Shown here in pieces: positions 21,987 through 32,619 of a stretch of DNA of 64,000 bases. Source of the DNA: Asterionellopsis glacialis (Eukaryota > Bacillariophyta > Plagiogrammaphyceae > Rhaphoneidales > Asterionellopsidaceae); NCBI GenBank assembly GCA_014885115.2, contig WKLE02000208.1:1-64000 (forward strand). The letters are read 5' to 3'. The translations under genes and the position numbers were made by a program. Position 1 is the first letter of the stretch; the number at the start of each line of letters is the position of its first letter. The notes beneath the pieces were generated by a model, which did no database searches, had not been told where the DNA came from, and saw only the letters and a program-made list of their open reading frames with translations.

Positions 21987-24660
21987 TTAGATGATTTCTA
22001 CATTATTAAGCTCGTTGCCTTCCGCATCTTTTTCTGGGCCCATGTCCAAAACAGGGTTGCTGCTTCCAGTGGTGGACGAGCCGCCATCAAATGCAGCAGT
22101 ATCCATCTCTTTGCTAGATGAACCAGATGTCTTTTTCGCGAAAAATGCAAATGCAATAAACACTGCAACGATAGCGATCACTGCAAGAGAGATTGCGACC
22201 TTCCCGGCAGTTGTGGGACCATAATCGTCGTTCTCTTCAGATTCACTCTTGGGCAATGCACTTAATTCCTCATCAGTGAATTCGCAGTACGTACCAGAGA
22301 ATCCACTTTTACAATTACAACCGGCAAATCTGGAAAACAAGAATAACACAAACAAGATTAGTGTCGATTTTAATTGTATTGACAAATGAAATCCATTCCA
22401 ACTGAAAATTACCTTTCACTTGGGTCTTTCATAATCTTTTTGCACTTTCCGTCATTAACACAAAAAGCATTGTCATACTGACCACCCTTGCCGGCACGTC
22501 CGTCTTCTGTGCAGTAGGTGGTTGATTTGTGCTGGCAATAAGTTCCAGCTACGTGATCTCCAGCTGCGAAAGCAGGGTCACAGTTACAGGTGGTGGTATC
22601 ACCAGACACAACACACTTTGATCCATGAAAGCACAAGTGCTCTCCATCCTCACAGGTCTCAACTTTAAATTCGCACTTTGGCCCGACAAATCCCTTGGGA
22701 CACACACAGTGCTGAAAATCAATGTGCGACTGAGCAAGGTCATCGACTCCTAGAGTATCTAAAAGACCAATATCCTTGATACCCTTAACACATTTACCTT
22801 GATTTTTACAGATAAGATTACACTTCTTGTCTTGATCTTCTTCCACATCTCCTTCAACAATGGAAAGTTCACACTGGTGTCCACTGAATCCTGGTTTGCA
22901 TTTACAACCAAGTTGACTAGAAATATTTATGAAAAGAGAACAAAATTATAAGGATTCTCTTCACAGACTGACTAAAAATAATTCAGGACATACTTTCGAT
23001 ACTTACGGTCCGCCTGGTTTGCAAGATCCTCCGTTGGCACAAAAAGGTTGTCCAGTCTGTTTTCCATCTTTGGTACAATAATTAGTGGCTTCGTGTTCGC
23101 AGAAACGTCCTGTGAAAGAATGTGTAGCGTTGGAAGCTTTGGCACAGTTACAGCTGTGCAACTTTTCACCAGTGGTTTTAGAGACAATTTCTACGCAAAC
23201 ACCACCGTTTTGGCATTGTCCGTCCCCACCACAGAGCTTACTTTGTCCTGAAGGAGTCTTATCGTGTTCGCAGAGAGGTCCGTCAAATCCGTCCGGACAC
23301 CTGCAAAACTGATAGTCGCTTTCGGAGTAGAATCCATCTTGGTCGAACTGGTATCGAGCTTGGATGAGGTCTTCAAAGCCACGTACACAAACTCCATCGT
23401 TCTTGCATTTTAGTGTACATTTATCAGCTTTTGACATCTTTTCACTTGTGAATTCACAATGAGGGCCAAAAGAATTGCTTCCGCACGAGCAAGGACTGCA
23501 AAAAAGTGAAAGGACAACCAATGACATGTCATCAACAGAGAGATAGCACGAAGGGGACACGGAGATGATTAGTGATAATCTATCAAGCAAGTGCTATCAA
23601 AATCTGCCAAGTTGGAAGAAGAACTTACGCATTTTCCTTATTCGTACAGGTTCCGTCGTTAAGACAGAAGTTACCTCCAACTTCTCCAGGTTGATCACCA
23701 CACAATGTAGCTTGAATCTCGCAAAACTTGCCAACATACTTGTTGCCATCACGATCACCAGCTCTCCTACAATTGCAGAAAAGTTGTTCATTACCATATT
23801 GGTCCAACACGCCATCAATGCACTCACCACCGTGATAACATTTGTTTCCGTCGTCGTCGTTGCCATCAGAATCAATGTCGCATGTTTGGAACTTGCGACG
23901 GCATTTGAGACCAGTCCAATTTTCCTTACAGTCGCAGTGGTAACCACCCGCGCTTTCTTTGATCTCATGCATTGGAAGGATATCATTGTTTGGGAGTTTG
24001 AAGTCCGTAAAATCTGCTGGACCTTGGCTACAGGTTTGCTTCGAATGTTCACTATCACATTCTAAAGTGGGATCTTTGTTGCAAGTAATAAAAGGTTCTT
24101 CACTATCTTCCCCGTTTCCGAGAACTGCAACAAAAGCGCTTGATACACTCACCCAAAAGATGAAGTTCTTCTTTAAGTTCATCGTTGCAACAAAGTAGAA
24201 GAGCTTATAATATTTCGTGGACAATGTAAAATCAAATTATGGTTGATGCAAGTGGAAAATGCGTGCTCACCGAAACAAGAACGAAATACCTCTTTTCGTG
24301 TTCGGCTCGCCTGTATGTCGGGAAGGCTTTTGCTTTCTTCGTGTTTGCCCAGAGATTCGTCAAGCTATTGTATCTTCAGTACAAAGTACTGTAGGTACCT
24401 GGTACTGGTTGTCCTACTTATTCTTGACTTCACCGGTGTGTGAATGGTAAAGAAGTGTGTCTTCTCCCTCCGTCGTAGATCTCTAGAGCTAGAACTCTAT
24501 TGCGCCATAAAAGGGAATCAAAAGTTGAACGTAGGAATTCATATTAGCTGCTGTAGAAAAATCGACCCGTTGAAAATTTCAGGAACACATAAAAGTTATG
24601 TTCATATTCACAACTGAATTATTTGTAGACGATGAACACTTGTGCTCCCAAGAAGCTTAT
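21900..24660. repeat. Duplicated block, copy 2 (EGF gene plus upstream DNA)
   Basis: Direct counterpart of 9230-10890. Similarity falls in two segments, about 21900-22245 and 23270-24660; the 1 kb between them (two introns and about three EGF units) has no counterpart in copy 1. The shared upstream part includes TTTCGTGGACAATGTAAAAT and GCGCCATAAAAGGGAATC. The copies are about 12.7 kb apart, head to tail. Confidence 0.85.
21987..24182 (-). CDS. EGF-repeat single-pass membrane protein, long copy
   Basis: Four exons join in phase: 24182-23629, 23495-23007, 22916-22413 and 22329-21987, giving 629 residues. A signal peptide (MNLKKNFIFWVSVSSAFVAVLG) is followed by at least eight EGF-like Cys clusters (YHCDCKENWTGLKC, FCLNDGTC, FCRCPDGFDGPLC, GQCQNGGVC, FCANGGSC, GCKCKPGFSGHQC, FCVNDGKC, GCNCKSGFSGTYC). 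Then come a transmembrane helix (KVAISLAVIAIVAVFIAF) and a tail ending LDMGPEKDAEGNELNNVEII. The start at 24182 is chosen because it matches the paralogue's start and begins the signal peptide; an in-frame upstream ATG at 24224 is possible. Introns fall between EGF units with the same phase (phase 2), so units can be gained or lost in frame. Function is unknown; adhesion or wall-associated roles would fit the architecture but are inference. Confidence 0.87.
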
Positions 24661-25246
24661 ATAAAAACAGTGTTCTGATAGGTTTTGATGCGTAACTGAT
24701 GGTATGGACCTGTAGTACGTAGGATAAATAAGGTGTCACCGGGTCGTGTGGTAGTTTGTGTATCCGCATGTATCCTGCCAACAAAGTTTTGCACATGAAC
24801 AAAATATTCGATACTACTACCTGGTACTTGATGTTGCATTTTAATTTGAGTAGAGGGAGACTTTCAAATACATAGTCCTAATCCTAATCTCTCTATGGGT
24901 ATACAGGGCCCATTGTAAAAGGTTACAATAGGTACAAACAGTATGACCAAGGAAGAACGTAGGACCTAGGACTATGGAACTAATGTGGGACTAAGTCCTC
25001 TCCGCAATCTACAATTGCTATGATTTTTTTTTATCTTCACCGAAGCACAGTGCATTACGACGATTCGCAATATAATTTGAAAGTTTTACTCGAGCTATCT
25101 CAAGACTCTAGATTGAACAAGGACATTGAAAACTTTAGACTACTAAAGCTCTGTACCGAACGCGGCGACCCTCTCCTACCGGAATCTTTAACTCCCCCCC
25201 CCTCTTTTTCTCAATGCAAACTTAATACGTAATGGGATCCTATAGT
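24183..25246. other. Upstream region of long EGF gene, with GTAC words
   Basis: The first 480 bp belong to the duplicated block. Inside it, copy 2 carries an extra palindromic patch (AGTACAAAGTACT, GTAGGTACCTGGTACTGG at about 24379-24409) where copy 1 has only short related words. A second patch with GTAGGACCTAGGACTA lies at about 24959-24975. A run of nine C occurs near 25193. No gene is supported. Confidence 0.45.
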
Positions 25247-25348
25247 ATGTTAGACAAATAATTTTAAACAACTGTAACATCATGTAATGCATTTCCAATG
25301 TTAGATAAAACAATTTTAAACAATTGTAACTTCATGTAATGCATTTCC
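25247..25348. repeat. 52-bp tandem duplication spanning a stop codon
   Basis: Two adjacent copies (25297-25348 and 25247-25296) of a unit that, on the minus strand, encodes GNALHEVTIV plus stop and some 3' sequence. The second copy reads GNALHDVTVV plus stop and differs by several substitutions and a short indel. It lies just downstream of the real stop of the EGF gene and is not translated in the model given here. Confidence 0.85.
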
Positions 25349-26936
25349 ATCTTCATCTCTTGGGGGGCCAATGTCAACAAAAAGCGATTGAGAGCTTTCG
25401 TGATGCTGCGCTTGTAAAGGTTCATCATGGTAATTTGAACCAAGAAAGTCGTCACCCTTGTAGCTTTGTGATCGGTAGGAACATCTAGAGAGTGCGTCAT
25501 CATCGTCGCCACCAAAGGGAGGTAAGCTCATATCATCTGGATCTTTGGCAACTGACAAATTCATATTATCGGAAAGTGGATCTAGGGCTGCAATCTCCAT
25601 TTCCTCTTCAACCCTTGTTCTATGCAATAAAATATAGGCCACTAATATTATCGCTGATCCTAACCCAATGAAGAATGCGGATATAATTTTGCGTGCAACA
25701 GGTGGATATTTTGCCGAAATAACTTTGGGGATATTTGCTTGATCACTCTGCACCTCCTTGTCATGTCGAATTGTTTGCTCACAATGAGGCCCTGTGAACT
25801 GGTCTTCAGGGCAGTTGCAGCCTGGGTGTCTGTAAAAATAGTAAGAAATAGATATAGGCGTGAGTAAAATGCCTCAAACGGAATAAAAACAAACAAAAAT
25901 AATGTACGAAGATTGCTTACTCTTCTCCTGGCTCAACTTTAGCCATGCAGGTACCACCATTTACACAAAATGAAAATGGTTGTCCTGGTCCTGGTGGCCG
26001 CGTTGTACAAAGTAATGAATCTTGCTTTTCACCTAAATGGATCTGTTCTTCAGTCACACCCTCTGGCTCATTTGTGCCTGTACCTACTGCAGCAGTTGTG
26101 TCCCCCTTTTCTGTCGAATCTGCTTGTCCGATTGTATCTTCATTTTCAACCGTTTCTTCAGCACTTTGAAATTCGCAATGACGACCTTCAAAACCTGGTG
26201 GGCAGACGCAGTGCATATAATGACTATTATCACCCGAGAATGGGGAACCTGCCTGGTCGGGGTTTTGAATTCCAAGGTGACAATGTCCATTATTCTTGCA
26301 CTTTAAAGTACAGGCAGGAACAGCTCCTACTTTGAACTCGCAATGTGGACCCTCGAACCCATTGCTGCATTGACAAGGTGGTCCAGATTGTGGATAGAGC
26401 TCATTGCATGATCCTCCATTCACGCAAAATGCTTCTTCCAAAAAGTTCCCTAAAGGATCATTAGTATTATTACATCGTTGGACGACAGGATGTTCACACC
26501 ATTTACCAACGTATCTAATACCGTCGTCATCCACCGCGTTGTGACAGTCGCAAAAATGCTGGGTGTTGCCAAAAGCGTCGTGAATTCCAGGAACACACTC
26601 ACTTCCATGATAACACTTATGACCGCTTCCACATGTTTTGTACTTACGCTCACATTCTAGTCCTGTCCAACCACTGTGACATTTACAATGAGCTCCATCT
26701 CTAATCGATTCCTCATGAAAATGCAAAGGTTTCCCTCCGTCTTTTGGGTGACTCAGAAAATCAGCGCTTCCTTGCACACATGACTCATTGTGCTGGCATG
26801 ACAAACTAGGAGGGCATTCGATTTTGATTTCTGCAACTGCCACGTTCCCGTATGACAAGCACAGCATCGCAAAAAGCGACATCATTTCTAGTTTTAGATT
26901 CTGTTGTTTTGCAGATTTCATGTTCGTGTTCTTCAT
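25316..26936 (-). CDS. EGF-repeat single-pass membrane protein, third paralogue
   Basis: Two exons, 26936-25921 and 25829-25316, join in phase to 509 residues. The N-terminal region contains a likely signal peptide within the first 35 residues (MMSLFAMLCLSYGNVAVA); an internal Met may be the true start. EGF-like units follow (AHCKCHSGWTGLEC, KCYHGSECVPG, FCVNGGSC, PCQCSNGFEGPHC, CVCPPGFEGRHC, FCVNGGTC, GCNCPEDQFTGPHC), with an acidic Thr/Glu linker between the fifth and sixth. One membrane helix (IISAFFIGLGSAIILVAYILL) and a cytoplasmic tail of about 100 residues end in VDIGPPRDEDGNALHEVTIV. Order of units matches the two neighbours, so this is an older member of the same family; the single intron sits just before the last EGF unit, as in the long copy. 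The tail is longer and contains an Asp-rich patch (GGDDDDALSRC). Confidence 0.85.
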
Positions 26937-28500
26937 TTCCTATGACTTCCGTTTTATTCCCTGCTGGTTTATCAATGCGCAACAATTACAGTTCTGAGTT
27001 GTTGCATTCACGATGAATAAACTTGCTGCATTCAAATTGAGCAGTCGATACAAGTTGATCACTGTTCTTTGTGCCACTTCTCAGAAAAACAAACTCTTTG
27101 AACGATCCACGATTCAGCCGGTTCACGGTCCAGCAGGCTTGCTCTCCTTTGGTACGAACTCGTATTTTTAATACCTGTACTCGTACATTATTAGAGTATG
27201 TAGAATCAAACAAAGTAGTGATTGAAGGTCCGGTAAATTGACGTTAACATATGTGCTTTCTGTGTAAAAATGTAACGGCCCTTCAATATTTCCAAGAATG
27301 AACTTTCCCGCGAGGTGTGATCCTACTGGTAATGGTTGAGTCGTGGGTTTCAAGTTGAACTTATTTATTGCACTACTAATGATGTCCTTTCACAAACTCA
27401 ACTCTTTATCATACTGACTTCTGGACTCGTGGAAGGGCATCTCACACTTTTAACACACTTTTAGAGGCAGGGTAGAGATGATACTGGTATTTCTTCAAGA
27501 AAGTCGATGGCTACACAATGATGACAAAAAATATCGAATCATGACACTCCAGAAAATTCAATCTTACATCACAGAACTAACAGAGTATCCGTACAAGTTA
27601 CGACTTTTTGAGCTGAAACAAATCTTCCATTCTCTTTTGTCATTGAGATTGGCAGTAGACTTGAAAAGGCACAGAATTATACCAAAGCTAAGTCTCCTAA
27701 TGAGAGTCTGCAGAGAGATCTAGAAACGTTTTTCTGCCCACTTTCCGTAAAGCGCGATGCGTATTTGTGAAGCTAATGGTCCAATTTTCAATCATCATTT
27801 TCAGAATCCATTTTCGAGAAATCTATTTCTCTATTCCGCAGTAACGGTAATTTTTATTATTATAGCGTTATTGGAGGCCTCGCACTATCCCAGACAGAAG
27901 ACATCTTGTAGTGTGTTGCTTAAAGTATTGGGTATTGGACTCTTTGAATGCATTACATTTGTCACCACCAGTCAGTATTGACACCTATCCCCGTGCTGCT
28001 AATAGCAAACTATAAATCCTCCGAAGGAATTGATTTTTCACTTTGTTTGACTTTCACTTTTATTCTGCTTTTGCATGTGTTTAGCGAATGCACAGGTGTT
28101 GTACTAGCATTTTTTTTGGAGGCATCAAATAACTTTAGAAAACCGAGACTTTTGATGGCATGATAAAGTGAAATTACATGGATTCCAACAGAGCGAAAAT
28201 TAGTTTTCAATTGGTTTTGAGATCAAGGAAAAGTAGCATGGTTTGCAACAGTTTCTAATCCAAACTGTCGATAGTATTGGAAGAGTGCATGGGATAAGCA
28301 AGCATGTGGTAGTTTAGCACCCCAGAACACGATGCATCTTGTTTTCAAGAATATGCCATTAATAATTATTGTTTCTAGTACTAGTAGAATTACACTGCTT
28401 TCTCTAACAATGCAATTTTTTCTAATGAGAAAAATTCACCCAAGAAATAAATGTGTTAATTTTGGAGCTTTGAAGCTGTTGGCCTGTCCCTTTTATTCTT
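26937..28500. other. Long spacer between EGF paralogue 3 and DBP5
   Basis: About 1.56 kb. It should contain the promoter of the EGF gene and the 3' flank of DBP5. A plus frame at 27478-27723 encodes 81 residues (MILVFLQESRWLHNDDKK...), with no recognisable domain, signal or splice support; it may be real but is not called. Nothing else stands out. Confidence 0.4.
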
Positions 28501-30070
28501 TTAGATTTCAATCATTTCTGCCAATGCTTCAGGATCCGCGGGTGCATTTTGAATCATTTCCTTCCCGTCCGAAGAAAAGTGCGCCTCGATAGCAGCAAGT
28601 ACTTGAATGGACCGTTGATCTGATACAAGGTTAATAGCTGTACCTTTTCTCCCAAAACGCCCTGTCCTTCCAATTCTATGCAAATAGGTTTCAAAGTCAG
28701 GCTGTTGGTCCTTATCCACAGGAACATCGTAGTTCACTACAAGACAGACGTTGTCAACATCTACACCTCGGGCCAATACATTTGTGGTAATAAGAACATT
28801 GCTTTCTCCTTTACGGAAAGCATCCATCGTCATATCACGTCCGACGTTCTCTACACCACCGTGCAATACTGAGCAAGTATAACCCTCGGCTTCAAGTGTC
28901 TGGTGCACCAAATCAGCTTCTCTTTTGGTTCCAACAAAAATAATACTCTGACCAATCGTAAGGAGCGAATAAATGTCCGATAAAAAGGCAAGTTTTCCAC
29001 CTTCATACTGTTGAGTGTCGATCCATAGTTGCTTAATAACTTCCAAAACCTTTTACATGGAGAATTTTTTTAAAAGAAAACAGTGTAAGTTACAAAAATA
29101 TCAAAAGAAGTGGAAGAACGAAAGGGACGACTTCGACGATCCACGGAGCAAAAACCAATCTTACCAAAAATTCTGGACCGGCTTCAATGAGAATCTTATC
29201 TGGTTTTTCTACGATACGATCAGCAAATTTAATAACCTCAGGGGGAAAGGTAGCAGAAAAGAAGAGACTTTGGCACGTTTTCGGCATTTGTTTCTTAATC
29301 AATAGAGAGTTTGCCCGATGACCACCCTCTTCCACCATATGATCAGCCTCATCAAGGACAAATACTTTAATGTACTTGGTCGTCAGAATTTTTCGCTTAA
29401 TCCATTCGACAATCTTTCCAGGAGTACCAACACACAAGTGAGCGTCAATTGTCTTTCCTTTCGCCACGACTTCACCCGCAAGAGCCAATTGTACTTTGAG
29501 ACCAGTCATATTTGCAGCAAGTGGAGTAATCGCCTTTTGAAAGATTTGCACTGCTAGCTCTCGAGTTGGTGTTACACAAAGAGCTTGAGTCGTGGCGGGA
29601 TCATTGACCTCGATCCTGTAAAGCATACCGAGGCAAAAGGCCGCTGTCTTTCCTGACCCAGATTGGGCCTGTCCAATTACATTTCGTGGCGGGTCTGCAA
29701 GAATACGAGGCAAAGCTTCTTCCTGGATAGCAGAGGGACGATCAAAGCCTACAGCAAAGATAGCATCAAGCAAGTATTTGGGGAGGTTGAGCTCCTGGAA
29801 TGTCTTTGCCGAGGAGAGATGCGATGCGGCATCCGACTGAATAACTTTAAGGCGATCATGGCGATTTTCCTTTTGTCTCTCCAAGGCCAACTTCTGCAAC
29901 CTTTTCGTCAATTCATCGGGGTGTTCTTCTTTTTCAGGAGCTTTCTCGTAATCGCTTGCCGCCGATTCAGAAGGTGTTGCGTCTTTATCAGTTTCCTCCT
30001 TCTTGTCGGCAGTCTCCGGTGCGCTATCTTCGCCGGAGGACTTCTTTGTATCTTCTTCTGTTGAACTCAT
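28501..30070 (-). CDS. DBP5: DBP5/DDX19-type DEAD-box mRNA-export helicase
   Basis: Two exons, 30070-29165 and 29049-28501, join in phase to 484 residues. The family uses ATP to remodel mRNPs at the cytoplasmic face of the nuclear pore, with Gle1/IP6 as activator, and also acts in translation termination. Visible motifs: a charged N-terminal extension (about residues 1-85), Q-motif region (FDRPSAIQEEALP), motif I AQSGSGKT (about residue 132), Ia PTRELA, motif II DEAD (about residue 241), motif III SAT, then in exon 2 IIFVGTKREAD, TTNVLARGVDV and HRIGRTGRFGRKG. The VDKDQQPDFETYLHRIGR segment, with its extra residues before the arginine-finger motif, is characteristic of DBP5 rather than other DEAD proteins. 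The start ATG at 30070 begins MSSTEEDTKK. Confident assignment. Confidence 0.93.
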
Positions 30071-30732
30071 TGACTCTGAACTTCCTGCGTTTATGTGTTA
30101 AACGTAATTAATGTAAGACAGTTGAGTGTGACTTGGAAGTATTTGGTCGTTGTTGACAGACGTGCTTTGTAACAGCAGGAATGAGACAAGTAGAAATATC
30201 GGTAGGATCGATCGAGAAGCTTAAAGAGATCGGTGGTACGGTACGATACGCGATACACTGCCTGGAAGTGACCTGTGAGGACCGTGGCGTTGTCTAGAAC
30301 GGACAGCATGACAAAAAAAAGGAGGGAGTAGAGAAAAGAGAAGCAAGGGATCACACTGTGCGAGAGATCCACATGCTCCTCTCTCTAGAGCGCGAGCGAA
30401 AAATTACACGGTAAAAGCATGGTGTGATCTTTTGGCGTCGATTTCGATCTCGACATGGATCGCGTGATAAACGTGCGAACTCGGGATATGGAGTGTAGGA
30501 CAGACGGACAAAGTGTTTCCCACGGGAAGTATCAAGTATGAAGTCTGTCAGCCAGTCGGACAGTCCAGTCAGTCACCTTCGAACCACTCGAACTGCTTCT
30601 CATTTCCCACCTTTCCGTTCCTTGACGACATCAATACACCAAAAAGAAAAAGAAAAAACCGAAACGAAGATTTTTTACAGTGTTGTCGTCTGGTTCGACC
30701 CCGAAGAAACAATTCAAAAAAGGCAAGTCAAG
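30071..30732. other. Divergent promoter region DBP5 / SPOUT1
   Basis: A 660-bp spacer between two genes transcribed outward. An in-frame ATG for the SPOUT1 gene exists at 30538, but the residues up to 30733 look unlike the family and more like 5' untranslated sequence. A repeated GATCGATCG-like and GGTACGGTACGATACG patch lies at 30205-30255. Confidence 0.45.
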
Positions 30733-32397
30733 ATGGAAGGGAAAGAACTCCGTCGTAAACGTAAGGAAGAAGCAAAACTTCTTAAAAGAAAGCGTATTGA
30801 GGATGCAGGTGGCATTCGTCCACGGTCGAAAGGCGGAGAAGATCAAAATGTAGTCAAGGAAACTAAAAATGAGTCTTCGACAACACAAGAAGATCGGCCA
30901 GCAAAAGTAGGTTCTTTCAATAACAAGAGGAATGATAGTAAAACACGAAACACCAGCAGTAACAGCAACATCATCAATAAGAAGGGTCCCAGACAATCCA
31001 ATGCACCAAGAGGAAAGCATCGCTTTGGACGTGTCATGGAAAGAGTCCCATGTCGGAACAAACCTCGTTTCTCAACGTTGAGTATCGCTCTTCCCGGAAG
31101 TGTGGTATCCAATTGCCAAACTAGAGAATTAAAAACACAGCTTGTGGGTCAAATTGCCCGTGCCGCTGCTGTTTATCATGTAGATGAAATTATTGTTTTT
31201 GATGATAAGCTGTCAACAGAAAGACCTGACAGAGCATACTACAGTTCACGACACAACAGAGATCGTCGCAACGAGGATGACAAGTCAAAAAAGGACAATA
31301 CTAACGAACAAGAACACGACCAGCCACGAAAAAGATCAGACCCACATACATTCATGGCTCGCGTTTTACAATATTGTGAATGTCCCCAGTATTTGAGACG
31401 TTTTTTCTTTCCAATGCACCCAGATCTTCAGTTTGCTGGATTACTTTCTCCCATTGACGCCCCGCATCATGTACGGGCGGAGGAAAGTAGTAGATACAGG
31501 GAGGGTGTTGTTCTGGACAAACAAGGAGCAAAGGGCTCTTTAGTCAATTGCGGTATTCGTGGCAGACCTGTAGAGTGAGTCATTTTCGTTGTATTACTCG
31601 TAGTAGAAGAGAAGAGGTGTACCGTTCTTTGTATTTTTTTTAAAAAACTAATGCAGTCTTTCCATGGCATTTTCGTACACAGAATTGATAAAGTTCTGAC
31701 ACCCGGTATACGGTGTACTGTAAAGCTAGATCCCAAGGTTTATGGAAGTCCAGGTAAAATCCATGGTACAGTTGTGTCACCATCTGCTCCTAGGGAAGAA
31801 AATGGAACATATTGTGGTTACTCGACAAGATTGGCAGATTCTATCAATGCAGTTTTTGACGAATGTCCGTTTGAGGGTGGATATGATTTGAAAATTGGAA
31901 CAAGCGAACGCGGAGATCAATCTGTGGACGACAAATCATTTTCCTTGCCAAGTTATCGTCACGCTTTGGTTTTGTTCGGTGGTGTTGCCGGTATCGAAGA
32001 ATGTGTGGACGCTGACGAAAGCATGAAAATTGCAGGGTCAGAAAGTCGGAAATTATTCGATCAATGGTAAGTCCACGTGTAATGCAAACATTATCAGCGA
32101 AAGAATTATTCTTTTCTTTATCAATTTTTCTTACAACGGCATTATATTCGCTTGTTTTTGATGACTGGAAAAAACAGGGTAAACATATGTCCTTTTCAGG
32201 GTAGTAGAACCATTCGAACTGAAGAAGCAGTATTGATCAGTTTGGCAAGATTAAGTCCGTTTGTTGCTAGAAATACAGAAAAAGCTGCAAATTTTGTATC
32301 GTCTACAGCTAAAGAAGCCGACGTTGAATTCTCCGACGACAGTCCATCTGATGAAAGTAGCGATGACAACGATGATGATAGTAGTAGCAGTGAATGA
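30733..32397 (+). CDS. SPOUT1: SPOUT1/C9orf114-type putative RNA methyltransferase
   Basis: Three exons (30733-31574, 31683-32066, 32178-32397) with GT-AG introns join in phase to 481 residues. The family (human SPOUT1/CENP-32) has a SPOUT knot methyltransferase fold with an inserted OB-like domain; the human protein is tied to spindle and centrosome organisation and binds RNA. Visible features: Lys/Arg-rich N-terminus (MEGKELRRKRKEEAKLL), the first conserved block LSIALPGSVVSNCQTRELKT (about residue 115), VDEIIVFDD, YCECPQYLRRFFFPMHPDL, GLLSPIDAPHHVR, and in exon 2 TPGIRCTVKLD and ALVLFGGVAGIEECVD. Exon 3 carries the C-terminal knot part CPFQGSRTIRTEEA, followed by an acidic Ser/Asp tail. 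The start at 30733 is preferred because it begins the conserved basic helix; an in-frame upstream ATG at 30538 would add 65 residues. Confidence 0.9.
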
Positions 32398-32619
32398 TTA
32401 AAGTAGATTAAAAAATCTTATTCAACTCAGTCAGCTGATTTCAGCGCATGCTTGGCATCTATTATGTGTATGTTTCTAATAATATTTGATAATTTGATTC
32501 GCCTACGTTTCGTCTTTTCTACAAAAATCAAAGTCGCGCAGGAAATTTTCAGATAAATCTTAACCCAGAATTCACTCTAACTCTAGAGAAAAATGAGATC
32601 TTGCAAAAGTCAAAGCAAT

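Noticed and set aside
27478..27981. Two small plus frames in the spacer before DBP5
   Set aside because: No homology, signal or splice evidence; length is within the random range for this AT content. Mentioned under the spacer.
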